Numbered from the stretch's first letter, positions 1-7,576 are shown. The stretch is DNA of 64,000 nucleotides from Streptomyces sp. NBC_01465 (GCF_036227325.1 NZ_CP109467.1:1550001-1614000), one strand, 5' to 3'. Notes: a model not told the origin generated them from the letters alone. A program made the numbers and translations.

Positions 1-4
1 CTGA

Positions 5-1216
5 CTACTGCCGGTAGCCGTTCAGGAAGCGGCCGATGCGGCTGATCGCCGCGTCCAGGTCGTCCGCGTACGGGAGCGTGAGGATCCGGAAGTGGTCCGG
101 GGTGGGCCAGTTGAAGCCCGTCCCCTGGACCACCTGGATCTTCTCCCGCAGCAGCAGGTCCAGGACGAACTTCTCGTCGTCGTGGATCTTGTGCACCTTG
201 GGGTCGAGCCGCGGGAAGGCGTACAGCGAGCCCTTCGGCTTGACGCAGGAGACGCCGGGGATCTCGTTCAGTTTCTCCCACGCCGTATTGCGCTGCTCGT
301 GCAACCGGCCGCCCGGCGCGGTGAGTTCGTGGATCGACTGGCGGCCGCCGAGCGCGGCCTGGATGGCGTACTGCGCGGGGGCGTTGGCGCACAGGCGCAT
401 GGAGGCGAGCATCGTCAGGCCCTCCACGTAGCTCTTCGCGTGCTGCTTGGGACCCGTGATCAGCAGCCAGCCCGAGCGGAATCCGGCCACGCGGTACGTC
501 TTGGAGAGGCCGCAGAAGGTGAGGACCACCAGGTCGGGGGCGAGGGCCGCGGCGCTGTGGTGGACGGCGTCGTCGTAGAGGATCTGGTCGTAGATCTCGT
601 CGGCGAAGACCATCAGGCCGTGGCGGCGCGCCAGGTCGAGCATGCCCTCGACGATCTCGCGCGGATAGACGGCGCCGGTGGGGTTGTTGGGGTTGATGAT
701 CACCATGGCCTTGGTGCGGTCGGTGATCTTCGACGCCATGTCGTCGAGGTCCGGGTACCACTCCGCCTGCTCGTCGCAGAGGTAGTGGACCGCCTTGCCG
801 CCGGCGAGGGTCGTCACGGCCGTCCAGAGCGGGAAGTCCGGGGCGGGGATGAGGACTTCGTCGCCGTCCTCGATCAGGGCCTGCATCGCCATGGAGATCA
901 GCTCGGAGACACCGTTGCCGAGGAAGACGTCGTCGACGGTGACGTCGGTGAGACCGATCGCCTGGTAGCGCTGGACGACCGCACGGCGGGCCGAGAGGAT
1001 GCCGCGGGAGTCGGTGTAGCCGTGGGCCTGCGGGAGCATCCGGATCATGTCCTGGACGATCTCCTCAGGCGCCTCGAAGCCGAAGAGCGCGGGGTTGCCG
1101 GTGTTGAGGCGCAGGACGCTGTGGCCCGCCTCCTCCAGCGCGTTCGCGTGCTCGATCACCGGGCCGCGGATCTCGTAGCAGACCTCGCTCAACTTGCTCG
1201 ACTGGCGGAACTCCAT
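5..1216 (-). CDS. alaA: PLP-dependent aminotransferase, AlaA type
   Basis: Class I/II aminotransferase expected to interconvert pyruvate/glutamate and alanine/2-oxoglutarate in the cytosol. The protein from ATG 1216 is 403 aa and begins MEFRQSSKLSEVCYEIRGP, very close to the start of E. coli AlaA. The INPNNPTGAVYP segment (substrate/PLP contact) and SKTYRVAGFRSGW, which holds the Schiff-base lysine, are present. A longer reading from 1306 would run through the divergent promoter and both inverted repeats at 1247-1282, so 1216 is preferred. The gene is divergent from an HxlR regulator whose operator candidates lie between the two, which suggests that regulator may control it. The family is certain; exact substrate is inferred. 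Confidence 0.9.
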   Translation of the reverse strand: MEFRQSSKLSEVCYEIRGPVIEHANALEEAGHSVLRLNTGNPALFGFEAPEEIVQDMIRMLPQAHGYTDSRGILSARRAVVQRYQAIGLTDVTVDDVFLGNGVSELISMAMQALIEDGDEVLIPAPDFPLWTAVTTLAGGKAVHYLCDEQAEWYPDLDDMASKITDRTKAMVIINPNNPTGAVYPREIVEGMLDLARRHGLMVFADEIYDQILYDDAVHHSAAALAPDLVVLTFCGLSKTYRVAGFRSGWLLITGPKQHAKSYVEGLTMLASMRLCANAPAQYAIQAALGGRQSIHELTAPGGRLHEQRNTAWEKLNEIPGVSCVKPKGSLYAFPRLDPKVHKIHDDEKFVLDLLLREKIQVVQGTGFNWPTPDHFRILTLPYADDLDAAISRIGRFLNGYRQ

Positions 1217-1246
1217 GCCGTGGCCCTCCCAGGTCTCACTTGCGTC

Positions 1247-1282
1247 ACTTGGTTTTACCAAGTCCGAGCTTGGAAAGTCCAA
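1247..1282. promoter_or_regulatory. Tandem inverted repeats, probable HxlR operators
   Basis: ACTTGG (1247-1252), five bases, CCAAGT (1258-1263) is a perfect inverted repeat. A second, shorter copy TTGG (1270-1273), five bases, CCAA (1279-1282) follows. The centres are 21 bp apart, two helical turns. The second copy overlaps the likely -35 region of the regulator gene. Autoregulation is inferred. Confidence 0.6.
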
Positions 1283-1291
1283 CTTCTTGTT

Positions 1292-1297
1292 TAGACT
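1292..1297 (+). promoter_or_regulatory. -10 element TAGACT of a probable leaderless promoter
   Basis: TAGACT ends seven bases before the ATG at 1305 and no Shine-Dalgarno sequence lies between them, so transcription probably starts at or next to the start codon. TTGGAA at 1270-1275 is a possible -35 with 16-bp spacing. Confidence 0.5.
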
Positions 1298-1304
1298 GCG
1301 TGCC

Positions 1305-1910
1305 ATGTCACGCCGAAGCTACGACCAGTACTGCGCCGCCGCCCGGGCTCTCGATGCCGTCGGAGACCGCTGGACCCTGCTGATCGTCCGCGAGCTCCTG
1401 GCCGGCCCGCGCCGCTACACCGACCTGCACGCCGATCTGCCGGGCGTCAGCACGGACGTACTGGCCTCGCGGCTGAAGGACATGGAGCGCGAGGGGCTCT
1501 CGACGCGGCGGAAGCTTCCGGCCCCGGCATCGGCATTCGTCTACGAACTGACCGCACGGGGGCGGGAGTTGCTGCCCGTACTGACCGCCCTGGCGGAGTG
1601 GGGCGCGCCCGCGCTGGCCGAGCGGCGGCCCACGGACGCGGTGCGGGCGCACTGGTTCGCGGTGCCGCTGGCGCGCAGGCTGGAGGGGGTCGCCGAGGGC
1701 GTGGTGGAGGTACGGCTCGACGAGGGCGTCTTCCACGTACGCATCGGAGACGGCGAGCCCCTGTACGGCGACGGCCCCGCACCCGTGGCCCCCGACGCCG
1801 TCCTGGCGATGGACGCCGCCGCATGCCTCGCCGTCGTCGACGGTGAACTCCCCGCCGAGAAGTTCCTGTTGCCTTCGCGTGCACACGAACGTGCAGACTC
1901 CGACACGTAG
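1305..1910 (+). CDS. HxlR-family regulator with SCP2-like C-terminal domain
   Basis: One-component transcription factor of 201 aa. Residues 1-100 are a typical HxlR winged helix (GDRWTLLIVRELLAGPRRYTD, then VSTDVLASRLKDMEREGL). The C-terminal half (VRAHWFAVPLARRLEGV ... DAVLAMDAAACLAVVDGEL) resembles the SCP2-like domain often fused to such regulators and may bind a lipid-like ligand. Start 1305 is chosen because a TAGACT -10 lies seven bases upstream and the HxlR fold begins directly afterwards; an upstream in-frame ATG at 1194 would overlap the divergent gene. Twin repeats in the promoter suggest autoregulation and possible control of the aminotransferase. Ligand unknown. Confidence 0.85.
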   Translation: MSRRSYDQYCAAARALDAVGDRWTLLIVRELLAGPRRYTDLHADLPGVSTDVLASRLKDMEREGLSTRRKLPAPASAFVYELTARGRELLPVLTALAEWGAPALAERRPTDAVRAHWFAVPLARRLEGVAEGVVEVRLDEGVFHVRIGDGEPLYGDGPAPVAPDAVLAMDAAACLAVVDGELPAEKFLLPSRAHERADSDT

Positions 1911-1943
1911 CCAACAGGGCCACTTGTCGGAGGGGTGCGGGAC

Positions 1944-2909
1944 ATGCAGCAGCGAGTGATCGGCGGGGCGGGGAAGGTCAGCGGGCTCTGCCTGGGGGCG
2001 ATGGGGTTCGGGACCTGGGTGGACGAGAAGACCTCGTTCGCGGTTCTGGACCGCTTCCTGGAGGCGGGCGGCACCTTCATCGACACGGCGGACTGCTACG
2101 CGTTCTGGGTGGACGGCGCCGACGGGGGCGAGAGCGAGCGGCTGCTGGGGCGGTGGCTCGCCAGTCGCGGGGTGCGCGACCGGGTCGTCCTGGCCACGAA
2201 GGTCGGCGGGCTCGCGACCGGCCCCGTGGACGAGTGGCCGGGGAACGCGGAGGGGCTCTCCGCGCCGGTGATCCGCAAGCAGGCCGAGGCGAGCCTGCGG
2301 AGGCTGGGCACCGACCGCATCGACCTGTACTACGCGCACATCGATGACCGGCGGACCCCGGTGGCCGAAACCATGGGCGCCTTCGGGGAGTTGGTCGACG
2401 CGGGGAAGGTACGGGCGCTGGGCTGCAGCAATCTGGCGACCTGGCGGATCGAGAAGTCGCAGGCGGCCGCACGCGAGCTCGGGGCGACGCCGTACAGCGC
2501 GATCCAGCAGCGGCTGACCTATCTGCGGCCGCGGCCCGGCGCGGACGGCGGCGCCAATCCGTTCGCCACCGACGAGCTGCTCGACTACGTACGCAACGAG
2601 CCGGATCTGACGCTGATCGCCTACTCGCCCCAGCTCGGCGGCGCGTACGCCAACCCGGCGAAGGCGATCCCCGCCGAGTACGACCACCCTGACTCGGCCG
2701 CGCGCCTCGCCCTGCTGCGCGAGGTGGCCGGGGAGCTGGGCGCGACCGTCAACCAGGTGGTGATGGCGTGGCTGATGCGGGGTGCGCCCGCCGTGCTCCC
2801 TGTGGTCGGAGCGAGCAGTGTGACGCAGCTGGAGGAGAGTCTGGGCTCTCTTGAACTCCGTTTGGAGGATGCGGTGTTCGAGCGTTTGGGTTGCGCCACG
2901 AACGCGTGA
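1944..2909 (+). CDS. Aldo/keto reductase
   Basis: NADPH-dependent oxidoreductase of 321 aa with the (beta/alpha)8 fold of the aldo/keto reductase family. Visible markers are the N-terminal LGAMGFGTW strand, FIDTADCYAFW (catalytic Asp and Tyr), VVLATKVGG, the Asp-rich IDLYYAHIDD and the coenzyme-binding end VVGASSVTQLEESL. ATG 1944 sits eight bases after GGAGGGG (1929-1935); the in-frame GTG at 1935 overlaps that ribosome binding site and is less likely. It follows the HxlR regulator by 33 bp and may be co-transcribed. Substrate unknown. Confidence 0.88.
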   Translation: MQQRVIGGAGKVSGLCLGAMGFGTWVDEKTSFAVLDRFLEAGGTFIDTADCYAFWVDGADGGESERLLGRWLASRGVRDRVVLATKVGGLATGPVDEWPGNAEGLSAPVIRKQAEASLRRLGTDRIDLYYAHIDDRRTPVAETMGAFGELVDAGKVRALGCSNLATWRIEKSQAAARELGATPYSAIQQRLTYLRPRPGADGGANPFATDELLDYVRNEPDLTLIAYSPQLGGAYANPAKAIPAEYDHPDSAARLALLREVAGELGATVNQVVMAWLMRGAPAVLPVVGASSVTQLEESLGSLELRLEDAVFERLGCATNA

Positions 2910-2966
2910 CGGATCCCACGCCCCGAATGGGGTTAACTGTCCGTGGCAGGCCGTAACCTTGTTCGT

Positions 2967-3125
2967 ATGCCCACCACCCCTTCCGCCTCCGAGGCGAACG
3001 ACGCCATCCGGCGGTTCGTCGACGCCCAGTCGGCGGACGGCGAATGGCCGGCCGAGGACTACGAGGTCCTGCTGGTCGAGTGGGCGGCGGCGATCCGTGC
3101 GAGCGGCATCGAGCCCGCAGCCTAG
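2967..3125 (+). CDS. Small acidic protein of unknown function
   Basis: 52 aa, MPTTPSASEANDAIRRFVD..., acidic and rich in Ala and Glu, probably all helical. No family recognised with certainty. ATG 2967 has no Shine-Dalgarno but follows a TAACCT hexamer (2954-2959) by seven bases, which fits a leaderless transcript. Its TAG stop shares the palindrome CTAG with the TAG stop of the convergent gene on the other strand (3122-3125). Confidence 0.6.
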   Translation: MPTTPSASEANDAIRRFVDAQSADGEWPAEDYEVLLVEWAAAIRASGIEPAA

Positions 3126-3358
3126 CCTTCCACCCCCGGCAAGGGATCCTGTGTCACCTCGTGGCGCCGGGTCCTGATCTCCGGCCCCGCCCCCGGATGC
3201 AGTTTCGCGTCGCACGCGGGGCCCAGTCCCGTCTTCCGCGAGGCCTTTCCCTTCAGGGGGCGGCCGCACATACGGCACCGCACCGGGCGGCGTACGCCCT
3301 CCGGTGCGGAATCGGGCAGGGGTTCGGAATCCTGGGTCACCCCGCCAGTGTGACTCAA
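3122..3358 (-). CDS. Small zinc-finger protein (DUF6011-like)
   Basis: Up to 78 aa with CRMCGRPLKGKASRKTGLGPACDAK in the middle. The C-x2-C ... C arrangement with GLGPAC resembles the short zinc-binding DUF6011 proteins of actinobacteria, which have no known role. The start is uncertain: TTG at 3358 or GTG at 3340 (VTQDSEP). Convergent with the preceding small gene with a 4-bp overlap, so no terminator separates them. Confidence 0.6.
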   Translation of the reverse strand: MSHTGGVTQDSEPLPDSAPEGVRRPVRCRMCGRPLKGKASRKTGLGPACDAKLHPGAGPEIRTRRHEVTQDPLPGVEG

Positions 3359-3370
3359 GGGATCTCCCGA

Positions 3371-3934
3371 CTAGCCGTTGATCCCCTCCAGCATCAGGGT
3401 GAGATAGCGGCCGATCTCCTGCGGCGCCCCCGCCCCGAGCTCCGTCGCGGTGGCCACCGCATGCGTGAGGCGGAGGAGTTCGGTGGGCTCCAGGTCGGCC
3501 CGTACCGCGCCGGCCTTCTGCGCGTCGGCCAGCAGGTCGGACGCCGCGCTTTTCAGGCGGCCGCTGCAGACCGAGATCACCGGCGAGCTGCCGTCGGTCA
3601 TCGCCTCGCCGAGCAGCGCCTTGAGGCCGCTGAGCCGGATCATCTGCTCGGCGAGCAGCTGGAGCCACTCGACCAGCGCCTCACCCGCCGGCTGTTCGGA
3701 CACAGTGAACTTCACAGCCCGGTCGGTGAGTTCGTCGATGCTTTCGAGGTAGACCGCTTCGAGCAGATCGCGCCGCGTCGGGAAGTGCCGGTAGAGCGTG
3801 CCGGATCCGACGCCCGCACGCTTGGCGATGTCGTCGAGCGAGGCGTCCGCACCGCGCTCGGCGAAGGCGACCGAGGCCACTTCCAGCAGGCGGTCGTAGT
3901 TGCGGCGCGCATCGGCACGCATCGGCTTGGGCAT
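3371..3934 (-). CDS. TetR-family repressor
   Basis: 187 aa. The N-terminal helix-turn-helix is clear (LDDIAKRAGVGSGTLYRHFPTRRDLLEAVY) and the C-terminal part is a helical ligand domain ending ELLRLTHAVATATELGAGAP, as in many actinobacterial TetR regulators of efflux genes. ATG 3934 is preceded by GAGGAG at seven bases. It is divergent from a DHA2 exporter, with a perfect 19-bp inverted repeat between them, so the likely role is repression of the exporter and of itself, relieved by an exported compound. Ligand unknown. Confidence 0.9.
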   Translation of the reverse strand: MPKPMRADARRNYDRLLEVASVAFAERGADASLDDIAKRAGVGSGTLYRHFPTRRDLLEAVYLESIDELTDRAVKFTVSEQPAGEALVEWLQLLAEQMIRLSGLKALLGEAMTDGSSPVISVCSGRLKSAASDLLADAQKAGAVRADLEPTELLRLTHAVATATELGAGAPQEIGRYLTLMLEGING

Positions 3935-3968
3935 CGGCGAACTCCTCATACTCCTGGCACTCCTTGCG

Positions 3969-4023
3969 AAGCGGGGACTGTCTCCGTATCTTGTCGAGTA
4001 TTAAACGGAGACAGTCCCCGCTT
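3969..4023. promoter_or_regulatory. Perfect 19-bp inverted repeat, probable double TetR operator
   Basis: AAGCGGGGACTGTCTCCGT (3969-3987) and its exact reverse complement (4005-4023) are separated by 17 bases. Each arm is itself nearly palindromic: GGGGAC-T-GTCTCC centred at 3979 and GGAGAC-A-GTCCCC centred at 4013. This reads as two TetR dimer sites flanking the divergent promoters. Confidence 0.75.
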
Positions 4024-4066
4024 TCCTCGCGGGCAGTAAGTGCTGCCCTCAGACCGGGAGTTGAAG

Positions 4067-5497
4067 ATGTCCACCTCGTCCGTCGCCTCACCACCGCAGA
4101 CATCCGAAGGACCCCTGCAGCGGCCCGGAGTCGTCCTCGCCGTCATCGTCACCGCCTATCTCATGGTCGGCGTCGATTCGACTGTGGTCAATGTAGCGCT
4201 GCCCGACATCCAGCATGACCTCCGCTTCAGCCCGTCCGGGCTCTCCTGGGTCCTCAACGCCTACACCCTCACCTTCGGCGGATTACTGCTGCTCGGCAGC
4301 CGCGTCGGCGACATCGCGGGCCGCCGCCGCACCCTCACCGCCGGCGCCGCCCTCTTCGCCCTCGCCTCCCTCCTCGGCGGCCTCGCCACCGACTCGGGCT
4401 GGCTGCTCGCCGCCCGCGCCCTCCAGGGCGTCGGCTCCGCGCTCATCGCGCCCTCCACGCTCGCCCTGATCACCACCAACTTCGCCGAGGGCCCCAAGCG
4501 CAACCACGCGCTCTCGATCTACACCTCGATGGCCAGCATCGGCGCCTCGCTCGGCCTGGTCGTCGGCGGCATGCTCACCTCCTGGGCCTCCTGGCGCTGG
4601 GCCCTGCTGATCAACGTCCCGATCGGCGCGGCCGTCGCCCTCTCACTCCCCCGCCTCGTCAGGGAACCCCCGCGCCATACCGGACATTTCGACGTCGCGG
4701 GCGCCCTCACCGGCACCGCAGGCATGACCGCGCTCGTCTACGGCTTCATCCGCGTCTCCGACGGCGGCTGGAGCGACAGCGGGGGCCTGGTCGCGTTCAC
4801 CGCGGCCCTCGCGCTGCTGGTCCTCTTCACGTACGTGGAGAACCGCGCCGCCCAGCCCATCGCACCCCTGCGCCTCTTCGCGAACCGCAACCGCGCGGCC
4901 GCGTACATCAACGTCCTGCTGATTCCGGCGGGGATGTTCGGCGCCTTCTTCTACCTCACCCAGTACATCCAGAAAGTCCTGGGATACGGACCCCTGCGGG
5001 CGGGCGTGTCGTTCCTGCCGCTGACCCTGGCGATGTTCACCGTGCTGCGCTTCGTACCGCGCCTGCTGCAGCGCTACGGCCCCAAGCCCGTCCTGGTCAC
5101 CGGCGCCCTGCTGATCTCGGGCTCCGCGCTCTGGCTGACACAACTGAGCCCGACCGGGAGCTACGCGGCCGGGCTGCTCGGTCCCATGGCGCTGCTGGGA
5201 CTCGGGGTGGGGATGAGCTTCATGCCGCTCAACGCGACGATCCTCGCGGGGGTGGGCACGCGGGACGCGGGCTCCGCCTCGGGCCTGCTGCAGACGCTGC
5301 AGTGGCTCGGCGGGACGCTGGGGCTCTCGGTGCAGGTGACGGTCTACGGGGCTGCGACGCGGCATGCCACCGGTTCGCCCGAGGCCGTACTGACGCACGG
5401 CGCGACCAGTGCTTTCCTGGCGGGCACGCTGATCACGCTCTGCACGGTTCCGGTCGCCGCCCTCGCGATCAAGGGCAGGCGAACGGTCCGTAACTGA
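4067..5497 (+). CDS. DHA2-family MFS drug exporter (14 TMS)
   Basis: 476 aa proton-driven efflux pump of the cytoplasmic membrane. Helix 1 holds DSTVVNVALPDI (DHA2 motif D1), then GSRVGDIAGRRR (motif A) and LLAARALQGVGSALIAPS; length and hydrophobic pattern fit 14 membrane segments as in EmrB/QacA-type pumps. ATG 4067 follows GGGAG by eight bases; the upstream in-frame ATG at 4040 lacks a ribosome binding site. Controlled most likely by the divergent TetR gene through the inverted repeat 3969-4023. Substrate unknown. Confidence 0.9.
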   Translation: MSTSSVASPPQTSEGPLQRPGVVLAVIVTAYLMVGVDSTVVNVALPDIQHDLRFSPSGLSWVLNAYTLTFGGLLLLGSRVGDIAGRRRTLTAGAALFALASLLGGLATDSGWLLAARALQGVGSALIAPSTLALITTNFAEGPKRNHALSIYTSMASIGASLGLVVGGMLTSWASWRWALLINVPIGAAVALSLPRLVREPPRHTGHFDVAGALTGTAGMTALVYGFIRVSDGGWSDSGGLVAFTAALALLVLFTYVENRAAQPIAPLRLFANRNRAAAYINVLLIPAGMFGAFFYLTQYIQKVLGYGPLRAGVSFLPLTLAMFTVLRFVPRLLQRYGPKPVLVTGALLISGSALWLTQLSPTGSYAAGLLGPMALLGLGVGMSFMPLNATILAGVGTRDAGSASGLLQTLQWLGGTLGLSVQVTVYGAATRHATGSPEAVLTHGATSAFLAGTLITLCTVPVAALAIKGRRTVRN

Positions 5498-5498
5498 A

Positions 5499-5729
5499 TC
5501 AGAGCTTGGTCAGCTTGGCGTAGGGGCTGAGGATCCTCCCCTGACGCCCGGAGAAATCGATGAGCACGGCGTCGTTGTCGCCCTCGATTCCAATGACTCG
5601 ACCGAGTCCGAACTGGTCATGCGAAACCCGGTCCCCCACATCGAAGATCTCGATGGGTGCGGCTGCTTGGGCCGGGCGGTTGAAGGGACTGGAGGGCAGG
5701 TGGCGCCGGGATCCGGCTGACTTAGTCAT
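5499..5729 (-). CDS. Small Tudor/SH3-like protein (UvrD C-terminal-like)
   Basis: 76 aa. After a basic, disordered N-terminus the last 50 residues (FDVGDRVSHDQFGLGRVIGIEG ... DFSGRQGRILSPYAKLTKL) match the Tudor-like C-terminal domain of PcrA/UvrD helicases, which contacts RNA polymerase, here as a free-standing protein. ATG 5729 follows a GAGAG; 5819 is a longer, unsupported start. Convergent with the MFS gene and immediately downstream of rsr on the same strand. Function unknown; an RNA polymerase or nucleic-acid contact is an inference from the fold. Confidence 0.75.
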   Translation of the reverse strand: MTKSAGSRRHLPSSPFNRPAQAAAPIEIFDVGDRVSHDQFGLGRVIGIEGDNDAVLIDFSGRQGRILSPYAKLTKL

Positions 5730-5790
5730 TGCTCTCAGTATGCGCCCACCGGACCCCTCACGCCATGTCCGTCCTTCCGCGGAACCTTGA

Positions 5791-7374
5791 TCAGCGGACC
5801 CAGGGCCAGTGCGCGTCACGCCCCGACTCCAGCAGCTGGACCATGCGGAAAGCGCTGTCCGTCAGACCCCCGAAGACATGCCGTCCGGCCTTGCCCGACG
5901 GGGCGTGACCGGCCCGGTAGCCCGCCAGGTTCCAGGTGTAGACGGGCACGTTCGCGGGTACGCCGGAGGCCACATCTCCGTGGTGACTCCATGCCGCCTG
6001 CTCGTCCGTAACAATCAGGACTCGGTCGTGGTTTCGGTAGTGCTTGCGAACGGCCTCGGCGGTGTTGGTGCCGCCGAGGTCACCGAAACGCTTGAGGACA
6101 TTGAGGACGGATTCCCCCTTCCGGTACTTCACGGGCGCACTGCTCGTACCGAACTCCACCAGGTCAGCGGCGCGCGCCCGGATCGCCATCGCGGTGCCGA
6201 AAATCGCCGCGGCATCGGCCCGGTTGAGCTGCGAACGGTCCGACAGCGGGGACCACATCGAGCCGGAGCGGTCGACCAGGATCAGGGTGCGGCCCGCCAG
6301 CGCCGGCACATTGCCGAGCGAGTGCCGGAGTGCCTGCTCCAGCGGATAGGCCCAGCGCAGTGACGGAGCGTGCTGATACGCGGCGAGATAGCGGAAGGGG
6401 AACTGCCGCGACTTCGCGACCACTTCCGGGTCGGAGATCTTGGCTGCGACCTGCGCGGCGACGGTGTCGGAGACTCCGGCCTCGTCGAAATTGCGGAGAT
6501 TACGGACAAGAGCCATGGCCCCCATGGACGGGATGACCGCCCCCCAGGCGGCCGCGTCCATCGGCCCCTGCAGCCAGCCCGCGAGGGACTCCCACGTCAT
6601 CCCCGCGGCGGCGAGACGGGAAGCCCCGTCGGGCGCGGTGACGACGTCGCGACGCTCCGTGACCGGGATCGCCATGAGCGCCGCGTGGGCGGTCAGGGTC
6701 CGGTTCGAGGCGGGCGGGAGCGCGGTGTCGGGGTGGTGCCGGCGGTCGAGGGCGTACCGGAACAGCTCGCCCTGCCAGGGCTTGGCGGGGTCGGGCGAGG
6801 CGTGCACCAGGTTGAGGACGTCGCCGAAGCGGTAGCCCTTGGAGGCGGTGTCGTACTTCAGGAGCGCCTTGCCGCTGTAGAGGCGCTGGACGGCGTCCGC
6901 GAGGCCGCGCTTGACGGGCTTGGGGACGGCGCGTCCGTGGGTGGCGGTCCAGTACGCGAGGAGCTCGCCGGGCTCGTCGGGGCGCAGCAGCACGGAGGCG
7001 ACGACCTGCCGGTTGGACGGGCCGTCCTCGGCTCCGGCGGCGAGGCGCGCCCGTACGTATTCGGCGGCGCCGACGAGGGCAGCCGTCCGCATGTTGCCGT
7101 CGCCGCGCAGCCAGCCGAGCAGGCCTGCGGTCCACGCGGGGTCCTCGACGGCGAGCTGGTGAACGAGCGCGGTGAAGCGGTCGTCGCGGGTGCCTGCGGA
7201 CTCGTAAAAGGTCTGCTGGGAAACGAAGTTGGCGACCGAGAGAAGGAAGAGCTCGGAGCGTGCGTCGCGGACGTGGCCGCGGCCGCCCTGGTGGGTGCGG
7301 ACGGTCTGCCCGGTGGTGAGCACGGGCGAGGTGGGACCGGCGGCGCGGGCCGCACGGGTGTTGTAGCGCGTCAT
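5791..7374 (-). CDS. rsr: Ro60 ortholog, TROVE-domain RNA-binding protein
   Basis: 527 aa. The N-terminal two thirds form the ring of TROVE helical repeats (start MTRYNTRAARAAGPTSPVLT; LFLLSVANFVSQQTFYES), and the end is a von Willebrand A domain with MIDAS motif DRSGSMWS at residue 368. Ro60 rings bind misfolded RNAs and Y RNAs; in Deinococcus the bacterial protein (Rsr) works with PNPase and other RNases in RNA decay and rRNA maturation. ATG 7374 follows a G-rich ribosome binding site at 7381-7388; the longer reading to 7464 enters the Y RNA gene. A Y RNA lies just upstream on the same strand (7423-7570), which fits the known Ro-Y RNA linkage. The final TGA is followed closely by the Tudor-like gene. 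Confidence 0.93.
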   Translation of the reverse strand: MTRYNTRAARAAGPTSPVLTTGQTVRTHQGGRGHVRDARSELFLLSVANFVSQQTFYESAGTRDDRFTALVHQLAVEDPAWTAGLLGWLRGDGNMRTAALVGAAEYVRARLAAGAEDGPSNRQVVASVLLRPDEPGELLAYWTATHGRAVPKPVKRGLADAVQRLYSGKALLKYDTASKGYRFGDVLNLVHASPDPAKPWQGELFRYALDRRHHPDTALPPASNRTLTAHAALMAIPVTERRDVVTAPDGASRLAAAGMTWESLAGWLQGPMDAAAWGAVIPSMGAMALVRNLRNFDEAGVSDTVAAQVAAKISDPEVVAKSRQFPFRYLAAYQHAPSLRWAYPLEQALRHSLGNVPALAGRTLILVDRSGSMWSPLSDRSQLNRADAAAIFGTAMAIRARAADLVEFGTSSAPVKYRKGESVLNVLKRFGDLGGTNTAEAVRKHYRNHDRVLIVTDEQAAWSHHGDVASGVPANVPVYTWNLAGYRAGHAPSGKAGRHVFGGLTDSAFRMVQLLESGRDAHWPWVR

Positions 7375-7390
7375 GTGGATTCCCCCCGTG

Positions 7391-7416
7391 CCTCCCGAGA
7401 TCGAAGCATCGGGAGG
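7391..7416. promoter_or_regulatory. Hairpin between Y RNA and rsr start
   Basis: CCTCCCGA (7391-7398), a 10-base loop, TCGGGAGG (7409-7416): a perfect 8-bp stem ending 17 bases before the rsr start codon. It lies after the T-run that ends the Y RNA, so it would be in the rsr 5' UTR and could act in translation, RNA processing or as a second terminator. No T-run follows it. Confidence 0.5.
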
Positions 7417-7422
7417 TTCATG

Positions 7423-7570
7423 AAAAACTGGGTGTCCAGAGATCGAGGTCGGCGGAACCGACAAGGTGCTCTAACCCCTGAGCTACACCGGCGCGAATGC
7501 CGGCGACGGGACTCGAACCCGTGACCGCCCCATTATGAGTGGAAGTAGGTCCTGCCTGCGCACCTGGACG
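7423..7570 (-). ncRNA. yrlA: Y RNA (YrlA type) with circularly permuted tRNA-like domain
   Basis: On the minus strand, in transcript order: an anticodon-loop-like CTCATAA (7539-7533), TGGGG (7532-7528), variable-loop-like CGGTC, a perfect T arm ACGGG-TTCGAGT-CCCGT (7522-7506), half acceptor stem CGCCGGC (7505-7499), linker ATTCGC (7498-7493), the other acceptor half GCCGGTG (7492-7486), TA, and a D arm GCTC-AGGGGTTA-GAGC (7483-7468). CCTTG (7466-7462) can pair with TGGGG using wobbles. So the 3' half of a tRNA precedes its 5' half, as in YrlA RNAs that mimic tRNA and bind Ro60. GTCCAG (7569-7564) can pair with CTGGAC (7439-7434) to close the ends, and CTGG-ACAC-CCAG-TTTTT (7437-7423) resembles a terminator. 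Ends are predicted, not measured. Confidence 0.82.
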
Positions 7571-7576
7571 AGATTC

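Noticed and set aside
2921..2938. Possible -35 TTAACT for the 52-aa gene
   Set aside because: Spacing to TAACCT is 15 bp and the match is weak; only the -10 was used in support of the start.
1308..3668. 786-codon minus-strand open frame
   Set aside because: Antisense to the HxlR, aldo/keto reductase and small genes; Arg/Gly-rich composition typical of a GC-rich shadow frame.
7441..7540. Ordinary tRNA-Met/Ile gene on the minus strand
   Set aside because: All arms are recognisable but in permuted order, and the 5' half after the D arm does not keep an anticodon loop. With Ro60 adjacent, a Y RNA is the better reading.
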